This document shows, one piece after another, positions 8,450 through 16,347 of a DNA stretch of 64,000 nt. The notes below the pieces were generated by a model. It had not been told where the DNA came from, did not search any database, and worked only from the letters and a program-made list of their open reading frames with translations. The position numbers and the translations under genes are program-made. The first letter of the stretch is position 1, and each line of letters starts with the position of its first letter. Source of the DNA: JAKZVK01 sp965248255 (lineage in GTDB: Bacteria; Acidobacteriota; Terriglobia; Bryobacterales; UBA6623); NCBI GenBank assembly GCA_965248255.1, contig CBDFIW010000004.1, positions 2,542,001 through 2,606,000 on the forward strand, given 5' to 3'.

Positions 8450-8453
8450 CTGA

Positions 8454-8975
8454 CTCCCTACGGGACGTGCCAGCGGGGGCGCTAGCCGCTCGTCCCTCAC
8501 AAGTCTCCCTACTTCAACCCGGTGTGCTTGGCGACCCGAGCAAGTGCCCGAGGACCGAGTTCCCAACCCGGACGAGCCGGAACCTAGCGGCTTTGTAACC
8601 GCAACTTGAAGGTGAAACGCGACTGGCCACCTACGACAGGCCACAATCGTCACCGGCCCATCCCGCTCAGCAACCCGGACGCAGGCAGGCCCGTTTGCGG
8701 GCCTTGGTTTCGACTAGGCCAGGCGTTCTACGCCTGGTACGACCGGCCCGAGGGATTATTCCAGGGCCCTTCCAGGGGCCTTACCCTAACAACCGCGAGC
8801 GGCTCAAGCCCGCTATGGTAAGGCCGCTGAATTGAACCGGCCTAGAGGGGGTTGTTGGGGCGTCCGGGATACCAGCCGTACAACGGCTGGCCTAATCGAC
8901 ACCAAGCCGCGTAAACGCGACTCACTGCTCACAACAGGCCCCGACCCCCATTCTCGAGACGATCCGCACGACACT
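8454..8975. other. Intergenic region with clustered hairpins
   Basis: No gene was recognised. Three short near-perfect hairpins occur: 8687-8704 (AGGCCCG arms), 8719-8737 (CCAGGCG arms) and 8872-8890 (CCAGCCGT arms). None has a T-run. They resemble the paired hairpins at 10630-10680, 23237-23300, 31698-31738 and 62030-62068. Confidence 0.5.
8687..8737. repeat. Paired GC hairpins
   Basis: The first stem has arms AGGCCCG/CGGGCCT with loop TTTG. The second, 14 bases later, has arms CCAGGCG/CGCCTGG with loop TTCTA. Two tight GC stems close together recur in other gaps of the window. Confidence 0.5.
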
Positions 8976-9043
8976 GACCACTTCCGCGGCGGCTGGCAGT
9001 TGACGCTCAGGGATTTCCGGGATGCCTCCGACAAAGGATTGGG
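8976..9043 (+). repeat. Second, diverged copy of the recJ 3' end
   Basis: The frame reads DHFRGGWQLTLRDFRDASDK, matching the RecJ C-terminus at 8382-8449. No recJ sequence is recognisable upstream of it, and the IS3 left end begins at 9040, directly on its last codons. It is a leftover of a second recJ or of a local duplication. Confidence 0.7.
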
Positions 9044-9307
9044 GTGCGGGCGTTTGGTGAGACCACGAAACAAGGGACAGGTTGCGGTTCGCTGCAAAAG
9101 CCTTGCCTTCACAACGGGTTCGTCGCACAATAGCCCTAGCCGAGGAAGCGGAAGCGGGCTCTGCTGGAGAGCAACCCGCCAAGGAAGACCCGGCCGCAGA
9201 CTCATCGAAACGATGAGCGCGGGGTGCGGCCCCACCGCCGCATCCCGCCTTGCTCCACGCCCTATCGGATCGATAGATCTGCCCATGCCTGGAAAACTCC
9301 GGCGGCG

Positions 9308-10109
9308 TCAAGCCGCCGTCTTGCGCGCCGCAAACGCCTCCTCGAACTCCACAGGCGAGACGTACTCGAGCGCCGAGTGCAGCCGCTTGCGATTGTAAAC
9401 CGCCTCGATGAAAGCGCCGATCTCCGACTGCGCTTCGGCCAACGTCGCATACTCGTTGCAATCGACTTCCTCGGTTTTGAGCGTCTTCATGAAGCTCTCC
9501 GCAAAGGCGTTGTCGTAAGGATTGCCCTTGCGACTCATCGAGATCTTGACGCTGTTTTCGCGCAGCGTGTCCACGTATTTGTTCGAGGCATATTGCGTAC
9601 CTTGGTCGGAATGATGCACCAGGCCCGGCGACGGCCGCCGATCCGCGAGCGCTTGCTCCAAAGCTGCTAACGGCAGCTCGGTCTCCAAACCCGGGCCCAC
9701 CGCCCAGCCCACGACGCGAGAACAGGTCCAAGATCACGGCCGCATAGACGAACTCGTGACCGAGGCGAATGTAGGTGATGTCGGCCGCCCACAGTTGATT
9801 CGGACCCACCGGTCTGCAATCGCGCGCCAAGTTGGGATAGACGCGCAAACCATGCGTCGAATCGGTCGTCTTCTTCGTTCGCCGCTTGCGCAGACGCAAC
9901 AAATTGTCCTCGCGCATCATGCGTCGGATGCGCGTCTCGCCGACCTGCCAACCATGCTGTTTCAGCTCCGGCGTCAGTCGCCGATAGCCATAGAACGGGT
10001 TGTCCAGCGCCGCCTCGTGGAGCGCGTTGCGCAGGTTCATTTCCCACTCGCTCTCGCGCCGCGGTTGGTGATACAAGGTGGCTCGCGAGAGCCCGCTGAG
10101 CCGGCACAT
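9308..10109 (-). pseudogene. IS3-family transposase OrfB, frameshifted
   Basis: The N-terminal part reads MCRLSGLSRATLYH and NPFYGYRRLTPELKQHGW, the usual HTH_21 region. The rve-type integrase domain starts with LWAADITYIRL (first Asp). At about 9708-9716 the frame changes in the middle of the conserved LFSRRVVGWA motif: upstream the reading is LDLFSRR, downstream it continues one frame over as GWAVGPGLETEL, then HHSDQGTQYAS (second Asp) and NPYDNAFAESFMKTLK (Glu). A +1 or -2 base change accounts for it. It is well inside OrfB, not at the OrfA/OrfB junction where IS3 elements use programmed frameshifting, so it is more likely a disabling mutation or a sequencing error. Confidence 0.85.
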
Positions 10110-10120
10110 TCTGCGCTGGC

Positions 10121-10504
10121 TCAGCTTGCCTTGCCACGCTGCGGATCGAATGAGTTCGCTGATCCGCCGCCGCCACTGACGAGAGTTTCGTGGCGCAGAT
10201 CTTCGACACGTCGCAAGGCCTGCTGCAAAAAATCGATCTCCAAAGCCTGCCGGCCGACTTTGCGTTCGAGCGCGGCGACGCGGGCTTCGTCTTCGCGGCC
10301 GCGCTCGACGCGCGGCTGGCTGCCGGGCCGCCGGCCGGGACCGGGAAAGGCGTCATCGCCGTAGCGTTCCAGCTGGGCGGCCCACTCGTAGAGCTTGGCG
10401 CGTTTGACGTCCAGCTCGCGCGCCAAGGCCGACCCGGATTCGCCGCTGCGCATCCGCTCGACCGCTGCCAGCTTGAACTCCTTCGTGAATCGTCTTCGAG
10501 ACAA
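10121..10504 (-). CDS. IS3-family transposase OrfA
   Basis: The N-terminus MSRRRFTKEFKLAAVERM followed by SGSALARELDVKRAKLYEW is the helix-turn-helix that binds the IS ends. The second half (ALERKVGRQALEIDFLQQAL) is the leucine-zipper-like coiled coil typical of OrfA. The start is TTG with GGAGG seven bases upstream. The stop lies 11 bases before the OrfB ATG. OrfA appears intact while OrfB is broken. Confidence 0.88.
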   Translation of the reverse strand: MSRRRFTKEFKLAAVERMRSGESGSALARELDVKRAKLYEWAAQLERYGDDAFPGPGRRPGSQPRVERGREDEARVAALERKVGRQALEIDFLQQALRRVEDLRHETLVSGGGGSANSFDPQRGKAS

Positions 10505-10629
10505 TCGAACCTCCTTACCGTTCCCTGGTTCATTGTCCCTTCTCTACTGGTCTCGCTTTTCGGGTCCATTCCCTCAAACGCCCGCACCCCAATCTGTTAC
10601 CTATGTCCTCGGGACATACCGATTGCTTT

Positions 10630-10680
10630 CCCAGGGTTGACACCCTGGGCTCATAGTTGGGCCGCCTCCGTTGGGGGCTG
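10630..10680. repeat. Paired GC hairpins
   Basis: CCCAGGGT and ACCCTGGG form a perfect stem around TGAC, followed 12 bases later by GCCGCCTCC/GGGGGC pairing. The layout is that of the other paired-hairpin sites in the window. Confidence 0.45.
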
Positions 10681-10810
10681 TATTTTCGAAAACGGTCTCA
10701 GCGCGGATGAGACAGAGCGTGAGTCGTGACTCGTGATTCGAGAGGCGTCGGCGGAGTGGATGGGCAGGGTGTGAGTCGTGAGCCGTGAGGGATTGAATCG
10801 TTGAGGCGCT

Positions 10811-10834
10811 GGCACGGCATGCCGTGCCCCTACA
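10811..10834. repeat. TGTAGGGGCACGGC palindromic repeat, copy B
   Basis: GGCACGGCATGCCGTGCC is followed by CCTACA. Its reverse complement shares 24 bases (TGTAGGGG onward) with 3477-3500. It sits in the gap downstream of priA. Confidence 0.7.
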
Positions 10835-10904
10835 GTTTCGAAAGGCGTGCGGTCGGAAAACTTCGGGCGGGGGTTTGGTCCTGCCCCTTCCAGACTAGGT
10901 TCTG

Positions 10905-13346
10905 TTACATCAAGCTGAGCGGGTCGACGTCGATGACCAGGGCGGTTGCGGGCCAATTGTGTTCCAGCGCAAACGCGCGCGCTCTCTTGAGCACGTGCGA
11001 CAAGGCCTGGCGGCCTTCGGCCTTGATCAGAAACTGGTAGCGGAAGTCAGATTTCAACTTGGCGACCGGTGCCGAGGCCGGCCCCAGGATCCGCACACCG
11101 CGTGGCAGTTGCTTCAAGTGCTGCCCGAGGCGTCCGCTGAGCACCAAGGCCTCCTCGAGCTTCTTGCTGCGGACAATCAGCATGGCCAGCGCCACGAACG
11201 GCGGGTAGCGCAACAGGCGCCGGAAGTGGAGTTCCTGGCTGTAGAATCCGTCGTAGTCCTGCGCGGCGGCGAATTTGATGGCGTAGTGCTCGGGGTTGAT
11301 GGTCTGAATGAAGACTTCCCCGGGCGTCGACCCGCGCCCGGCGCGTCCGGCGACTTGGGTCAGGAGCTGGAACGTGCGTTCGGCGGCGCGAAAGTCAGGC
11401 AGGCCAAGGCCAGTATCGGCCGACACAACACCGACCAGCGTCACATTGGGAACGTCGTGCCCCTTGGCGACCATTTGCGTGCCGACCAGCATGTCGTAGT
11501 TCCCCTCGCGGAAGTCGTGCAGGATCGACTCATAGGTCCCACGTCCGCGCACCGTATCGCGATCGAGGCGCGCAATGCGGGCGCGCGGGTAGTGTTCCCG
11601 TAGCAGGTCTTCGACTTTCTCGGAGCCGCTGCCGAGAAAGTAGAGGTACTCGCTTTTGCACTGCGGGCAGCGTTTGGGGATGGGCTCGCTGTACTCGCAG
11701 TAGTGGCACACCAATCGCCGGTCCCGCCGGTGATGGGTGAGCGTCACCGAGCAGTTTTGGCACTCGATCCGCTCGCCGCAGCTTCGGCAGGCCACAAACG
11801 ATGAGAATCCGCGGCGATTGAGTAGCAGGATGATCTGCTCGCGTTGCGCCAGCCGGCGGCGAATCTGCTCGTCGAGACGGCGCGAGAAGAGAGCCTGCTG
11901 CCCGGTCTCGACAAACTCCTGCCGCATGTCGATCGTGCGGGCGCGCGCCAGTGGACGTTTCTCGATGCGGTCCGGCAGGCTCAGCAGTTGATACTTGCCG
12001 CGCTCGACGTTGTAGCGGGACTCGAGGCTGGGCGTCGCCGAGCCGAGCACGACCGTGGCGCCGGCCCTCTGCGCGCGAACGACCGCTACGTCACGGCCGT
12101 TGTAGCGCGGCGTCTCGTCCTGCTTGTAACTAGCGTCATGCTCCTCATCGACGACCACCAAGCCGAGATTCTCGACCGGCGCGAAAACACCGGACCGCGT
12201 TCCCAAGACGACGCGCGCCTTGCCCTCGCGAACGCGCCGCCACTGTCCCGAACGCTCGAGACCCGAGAAGGCGCTGTGCAAGATCGCCATATCGTCGCCG
12301 AAGCGGGCGAAAAACTGCGAGGCGACGGCCGGCGTCAACGCAATCTCGGGGACCAGCAGCAGGGCGCTCTTGCCCTTCGCCAGCGTCTGTTCGATGGCGC
12401 GCAGGTAGACCTCTGTTTTGCCGGAGCTGGTGATGCCGTGCAGCAGGAAGGTCTGAAACCCGCCCGAGCGGATCGATTGGCGGACGGCCTCGAAGGCCCC
12501 CTGCTGGGCCACGTTGAGTTTCAGCCGCTCCGGCGGCTGTGCTGTGCTGCTATCGGGGGCCTCGTCGCCCGTGGTGATCTTCGACAGACGGACCACGCCT
12601 GTTTTGGCGAGCCGGCGCGCGACCGTGGCCACGTCCTTCCGTTCGAGTTCCAGCGCTTCGACATCATGCGCCCCGGGATGGTCGGTCAGGTAGGCGATCA
12701 GCCAGCGCTCACCCTTGGTCGGCTTCTTGGGCGCGGCATCGAGGTCCTCGGCGGCGACTACCAGCCGTCCGCCCCGCGCCCGCAGCGGATCGCGCTGCTT
12801 GACCACGGATTCGATCTCGAGCCAGCCCTTGCGCTTCAAGGCCCGGATGGCGGCGTCGGAAGCGGGCAGCTTTCGTTTGAGATAGTCGGCGCTGCGCGGC
12901 CGTGTCTCGAGGGCCCGCAACACTTGTACGTAGGGGTCGTCGGGACTCGAACTTCGCGTGAACTGGCGCGCCGCTTCCATTCCGCCAGGCGTCAGCGAGA
13001 CGACCTTCGCGGTGCGGGTCTCGCCGCCCAGCGGGAGCATGGTCTTCAATACTTCCCCGATGGGCGCGCAATAGTAGTCGGCGATCCAGCGGCCCAAGCC
13101 AAGCAGTTCTTCGGTAAGGGCCGGCTCTTCATCGAGCAGCCGCAGCGCTTCGCGTGCCTTGTGCGGGGGCGAGGCGTCGTGACAAGCCAGCGCGACACCG
13201 GTCAGCTTGCGATTCGCAAATGGAACCAGCAGCCGGCAACCTGGTTGCACGCGGTGGCGTAGGGTTTCCGGCAGCTCGTAGGTGAAGGGTTTGTCGAGCG
13301 GGACGGGCAGGGCGATATCGGTAAAGCGAGATCCAGCCGGCTGCAT
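10905..13346 (-). CDS. priA: Primosomal protein N' (replication restart helicase PriA)
   Basis: PriA recognises stalled forks and D-loops and reloads the replicative helicase. The N-terminal 3'BD domain opens with FTDIALPVPLDKPFTYELP. The helicase core has Walker A in GITSSGKTEVYLRAIE and the DEEH box in LVVVDEEHDASYKQ. A zinc-binding cysteine cluster follows (CRSCGERIECQNC, CHYCEYSEPIPKRCPQC). C-terminal helicase motifs MLVGTQMVAKGHD and QVAGRAGRG are present. The frame extends 36 codons further upstream, but that stretch is compositionally unlike PriA and overlaps the uvrA end, so the ATG at 13346 (MQPAGSRF) is chosen, giving 813 residues. It is co-oriented with uvrA 83 bases upstream. No truncation was seen. 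Confidence 0.95.
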   Translation of the reverse strand: MQPAGSRFTDIALPVPLDKPFTYELPETLRHRVQPGCRLLVPFANRKLTGVALACHDASPPHKAREALRLLDEEPALTEELLGLGRWIADYYCAPIGEVLKTMLPLGGETRTAKVVSLTPGGMEAARQFTRSSSPDDPYVQVLRALETRPRSADYLKRKLPASDAAIRALKRKGWLEIESVVKQRDPLRARGGRLVVAAEDLDAAPKKPTKGERWLIAYLTDHPGAHDVEALELERKDVATVARRLAKTGVVRLSKITTGDEAPDSSTAQPPERLKLNVAQQGAFEAVRQSIRSGGFQTFLLHGITSSGKTEVYLRAIEQTLAKGKSALLLVPEIALTPAVASQFFARFGDDMAILHSAFSGLERSGQWRRVREGKARVVLGTRSGVFAPVENLGLVVVDEEHDASYKQDETPRYNGRDVAVVRAQRAGATVVLGSATPSLESRYNVERGKYQLLSLPDRIEKRPLARARTIDMRQEFVETGQQALFSRRLDEQIRRRLAQREQIILLLNRRGFSSFVACRSCGERIECQNCSVTLTHHRRDRRLVCHYCEYSEPIPKRCPQCKSEYLYFLGSGSEKVEDLLREHYPRARIARLDRDTVRGRGTYESILHDFREGNYDMLVGTQMVAKGHDVPNVTLVGVVSADTGLGLPDFRAAERTFQLLTQVAGRAGRGSTPGEVFIQTINPEHYAIKFAAAQDYDGFYSQELHFRRLLRYPPFVALAMLIVRSKKLEEALVLSGRLGQHLKQLPRGVRILGPASAPVAKLKSDFRYQFLIKAEGRQALSHVLKRARAFALEHNWPATALVIDVDPLSLM

Positions 13347-13428
13347 CAAGTTTCTCGATTCTAACGGATTGCTGGCGACTCGACCTCTCGCGCGTGAAGG
13401 GATTGCGACAGAAGAACGGCACCCAGAG

Positions 13429-16251
13429 CTACGAAGCGCCCAGACGTTCCGCAAGGTAACGGCCCGTGTGGGATTCCTTGCAGCGCAGCACTTCTTCCGG
13501 CGTGCCTTGGACCACGATCCGGCCCCCGCGGTAGCCGCCTTCCGGCCCCAGATCGATGATCCAGTCGGCCGCCTTGATCACATCGAGATTGTGCTCGATC
13601 ACCAACAGGGTGGCCCCTTTGTCGAGCAGCTTGTAGAAGGCCGCGAGCAGCTTCTTGATGTCGTCGAAGTGTAGGCCGGTGGTGGGCTCGTCAAAGATGT
13701 AGAGCGTGCCGTCGGACTTAGCCTGTGCGATGTGTCCGCCGAGTTTCACTCGCTGTGCCTCACCGCCGGAGAGAGTCGTCGCCGATTGCCCCAGGCGCAG
13801 GTACCCGAGGCCTACCTCGGCAAGCTGCGAGAGCTTGTTGACCACCTTGGGCGTGCGAATGAAGAACTTCAGCGCCGCGTCGATGGTCATCTGCAACACT
13901 TCGTGGATGTTCTTACCCTGGTAGCGGATGTCGAGGGTCTCGTTGCGGTAGCGTTTGCCGTTGCAGTCCTCGCAGACCAGCGCCACGTCGGCCAGAAACT
14001 GCATTTCGACCGTGACCGTGCCGTCGCCCTGGCAGGTCTCACAGCGTCCACCGGGTACGTTGAACGAGAAGCTGCCCGGCTTGAGACTGCGGCTGCGGGC
14101 GGCGCGTGTCGATGCGAAAAGCTCGCGAATGGCGTCGAAGGCCTTGACGTACGTCACCGGGTTTGAGCGCGGCGAGCGGCCGATCGGCGACTGATCGACC
14201 AGCACAACGTCGTCGAGATGCGTGTGGCCAGTGATGGTCCGGCAGGGCAGCCGAACGGCCTCCGCCGGGGCGTGGGGGGCGCCTTTTCGGGCAGCCCGGA
14301 GCCCTTCGTAGACCACGTTGTGAACCAGCGTGGACTTGCCCGAGCCCGACACCCCAGTGACCACCGTCATGACGCCGAGCGGGATCGCGACATCGAGGTT
14401 CTTCAGGTTATGGACCTGCGCACCGGTGAACTTGAGCTGCCGGCGCGGCCGCACCTTGCGGCGGCGCGACGGAACCGCGATGCCGAACGAGCCGCGCATA
14501 TAGAGGGCCGTGAGCGAGCCGTCACCGTTCGAAATCAGTTGCGGGAGCCCGCCTTGGAAGACCACCTCGCCGCCCCTTTCGCCCGCGCCGGGACCGAGAT
14601 CGACGATGTGGTCCGCCGAACGAATCACTTGCGCGTCGTGCTCGACCACGAGGATCGTGTTGCCGAGGTCGCGCAAGTGCTCGAGAATGCGGATCAGGCG
14701 GCCCGTGTCGCGGCTGTGCAAGCCGATCGACGGCTCGTCGAGCACATAGCACGCCCCGACCAGACGCGAGCCCAGTGAGGTCGCTAGTTGGATGCGCTGC
14801 GCCTCGCCGCCGGAGAGCGTCGAAGCCAGCCGGTCAAGGGTCAGGTACTCGAGTCCAACATCGTTTAGGAACGTGAGCCGGTGGCGGATGTCGCGAACCA
14901 GTTCGCCGGCGATCGCGGCTTGCTGCCCTTCGAGTTGCAGTGATTCGAAGAAACCCTTGGCCTCCTCGAGGCTCAGGCGGACGACGTCGCGGATCGTCTT
15001 CTCGCCGACTCGGACATTCAGCGCATCGGCGCGCAGCCGGCCGCCGCCGCAGTCGGGACACAGCGTGTAGCCGCGGTAACGGCTCATGAAGATGCGCACG
15101 TGCATCTTGTACTTCTTGCGCTCGAGGTAGGAGAAGAAGCCCTCCACGCCGCGGAACTCACCGCCGCCGTGGAAGACGAAGTCCGTCTCTTTTGGCATCA
15201 GCTCATAGAAAGGCACGCTGATGCGTACGCCGGCGTCGCGGGCCGCGTCGAGCAGATCGCTCTGCCAGGTGCGATAGCGCGGTTTAGTCCAGGGGTCGAC
15301 GGCTCCCCCGCGCAGCGTCTTGAAGCGGTCGGGCACGATCAGGTCGCGGTCAAAGTCGATCGTATTGCCGAAGCCCTGGCATCGCGGACACGCCCCGTAG
15401 GGGCTATTGAAGCTGAATAGCCGCGGCTCCGGCTGCAGGTATTCGATGCCGCACTGCCGGCATTCAAAACGCTCGCTGAACCAGAGTTGTTCGGGCGGCC
15501 GGTGTTCATGTGACGCTGCATCAGCCTGCTCGAAGACGACCTCGCCGGATTCGCGGTAGCAGGTCTCGACGGCATCCACGACGCGTTGGTGCAAGTCGGG
15601 ACCGATCGTTAGGCGGTCGACCAGTGCGAAGACCGGCATGCGGAAGTCGATGTCGAGCAGCGACTCCGGAGTGGAAAACTCGAAGACCTGTCCCTGTTGG
15701 AAAAGGCGATTGAAGCCCCTGCCGCGCAGATCGGCCAGGCGCTCCTTGAGTTGCTTGTCGACCTTCTTCTTGCCACCGCCCCTGATGGGGAAAAGGACGT
15801 ACCAGCGCGAGGCCTCCGGCAGTGCGAGGATGCGCGCCGCCACCTCGTCCACGGCGTCTTTGCTAACGGTCCGGCCGCATTGCGAGCAGTACGTCCGGCC
15901 GACGCGGGCAAAGAGCAGCCGCAGGAAGTCGTAGAGTTCGGTTGCTGTGGCGACAGTCGAGCGGGGGTTGCGCGTACTGTTTTTCTGCCGGATCGCGACG
16001 GCCGGCGCGATGCCGTGGATCTCGTCGACGTCGGGCTTTTCGATGCGCTCGAGGAACTGCCGCGCGTAGGACGACAGCGACTCGACGTAGCGCCGCTGGC
16101 CTTCAGCGTAGATCGTGTCGAAGACGAGAGAAGACTTCCCCGACCCGGAAACGCCGGTGACGACGATCAGCTTGTTGTGCGGCAGCCGGAGATCAATGTT
16201 CTTGAGGCTGTGAACACGTGCACCGCGGATGTCGAGATAGTCCTGCGACAA
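13429..16251 (-). CDS. uvrA: Excinuclease ABC subunit A
   Basis: UvrA is the damage-sensing ATPase of nucleotide excision repair. The 940-residue protein has both ABC modules: Walker A GVSGSGKSS near residue 33 and GVSGSGKST near 640, and two LSGGEAQR signatures. Zinc-finger cysteines appear as CSQCGR near 137, CRQCGIEYLQ and CPRC in the insertion domain, and CETCQGDG and CEDCNGKRY in the second module. YVESLSSYARQFLE is a family hallmark. The start is TTG; in-frame upstream codons offer no alternative, and the first residues align with the normal UvrA N-terminus. uvrB and uvrC are not in the window. It may be co-transcribed with priA downstream. Confidence 0.97.
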   Translation of the reverse strand: MSQDYLDIRGARVHSLKNIDLRLPHNKLIVVTGVSGSGKSSLVFDTIYAEGQRRYVESLSSYARQFLERIEKPDVDEIHGIAPAVAIRQKNSTRNPRSTVATATELYDFLRLLFARVGRTYCSQCGRTVSKDAVDEVAARILALPEASRWYVLFPIRGGGKKKVDKQLKERLADLRGRGFNRLFQQGQVFEFSTPESLLDIDFRMPVFALVDRLTIGPDLHQRVVDAVETCYRESGEVVFEQADAASHEHRPPEQLWFSERFECRQCGIEYLQPEPRLFSFNSPYGACPRCQGFGNTIDFDRDLIVPDRFKTLRGGAVDPWTKPRYRTWQSDLLDAARDAGVRISVPFYELMPKETDFVFHGGGEFRGVEGFFSYLERKKYKMHVRIFMSRYRGYTLCPDCGGGRLRADALNVRVGEKTIRDVVRLSLEEAKGFFESLQLEGQQAAIAGELVRDIRHRLTFLNDVGLEYLTLDRLASTLSGGEAQRIQLATSLGSRLVGACYVLDEPSIGLHSRDTGRLIRILEHLRDLGNTILVVEHDAQVIRSADHIVDLGPGAGERGGEVVFQGGLPQLISNGDGSLTALYMRGSFGIAVPSRRRKVRPRRQLKFTGAQVHNLKNLDVAIPLGVMTVVTGVSGSGKSTLVHNVVYEGLRAARKGAPHAPAEAVRLPCRTITGHTHLDDVVLVDQSPIGRSPRSNPVTYVKAFDAIRELFASTRAARSRSLKPGSFSFNVPGGRCETCQGDGTVTVEMQFLADVALVCEDCNGKRYRNETLDIRYQGKNIHEVLQMTIDAALKFFIRTPKVVNKLSQLAEVGLGYLRLGQSATTLSGGEAQRVKLGGHIAQAKSDGTLYIFDEPTTGLHFDDIKKLLAAFYKLLDKGATLLVIEHNLDVIKAADWIIDLGPEGGYRGGRIVVQGTPEEVLRCKESHTGRYLAERLGAS

Positions 16252-16347
16252 GGTGAAGCTCGGGGGTGGAGTACAGTTGTCGGGGTAAAGAAGGTCCCGA
16301 CGCCCTGATTATATCGGAGGCCTTAGACTCGACGCCGAGACGGATGC

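Larger units (their letters stand above)
6040..8453 (+). pseudogene. recJ: recJ pseudogene, N-terminally truncated and split by IS630
   Basis: This is a remnant of the single-strand 5'-3' exonuclease RecJ (DHH/DHHA1 superfamily). The preserved part starts at the DHH region, where the frame reads VTHHHLP instead of the expected VTDHHLP, then AVLNPNQPGCDYP. An in-frame TAG follows at 6193-6195. Beyond it the frame is open (VAIATVADLVALTGENR, GFRLGPRLNATGRIDDA, GHRQAAGCTLAIE) to 6912. After the IS630 element it resumes with the OB-fold C-terminus (LAPHGIGNPQP, GGWQLTLKDLRDASDK) to TGA at 8451-8453. Removing the IS and one TA restores the frame exactly across the insertion point. The first part of RecJ is missing and replaced by the TIR gene. 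The product must be dead; whether an intact recJ exists elsewhere is unknown. Confidence 0.9.
9040..10591 (-). mobile_element. IS3-family insertion sequence
   Basis: The ends carry a 20-base inverted repeat, GATTGGGGTGCGGGCGTTTG at 9037-9056 and its complement at 10575-10594. Taking the IS3-type TG...CA termini gives 9040-10591 (1.55 kb). GAT and ATC outside these are part of the inverted repeat, so no direct target duplication is visible. OrfA and OrfB lie on the minus strand. OrfB is frameshifted, so the copy is probably inactive. Confidence 0.85.
10592..10904. other. Intergenic region between IS3 and priA
   Basis: No gene was recognised. It contains a perfect 8-bp stem (CCCAGGGT/ACCCTGGG, loop TGAC) at 10630-10649, a weaker second stem to about 10680, and the palindrome at 10811-10834. 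Confidence 0.5.

Noticed and set aside
8687..8890. CRISPR-like array in the hairpin-rich gap
   Set aside because: The stems differ in sequence, spacing is irregular and no repeated unit or cas gene is present.
9700..9720. Programmed frameshift in IS3 OrfB
   Set aside because: IS3 elements shift between OrfA and OrfB; this break is inside the integrase domain, so a mutation is the simpler reading.
11844..13262. Long plus-strand open frame of 472 codons opposite priA
   Set aside because: It is antisense to a clearly coding gene, Arg/Gly-rich, and of the kind produced by high-GC codon use.
13347..13454. Extended N-terminus of PriA
   Set aside because: The extra 36 residues do not resemble PriA and overlap the uvrA coding end; the internal ATG matches the family start.
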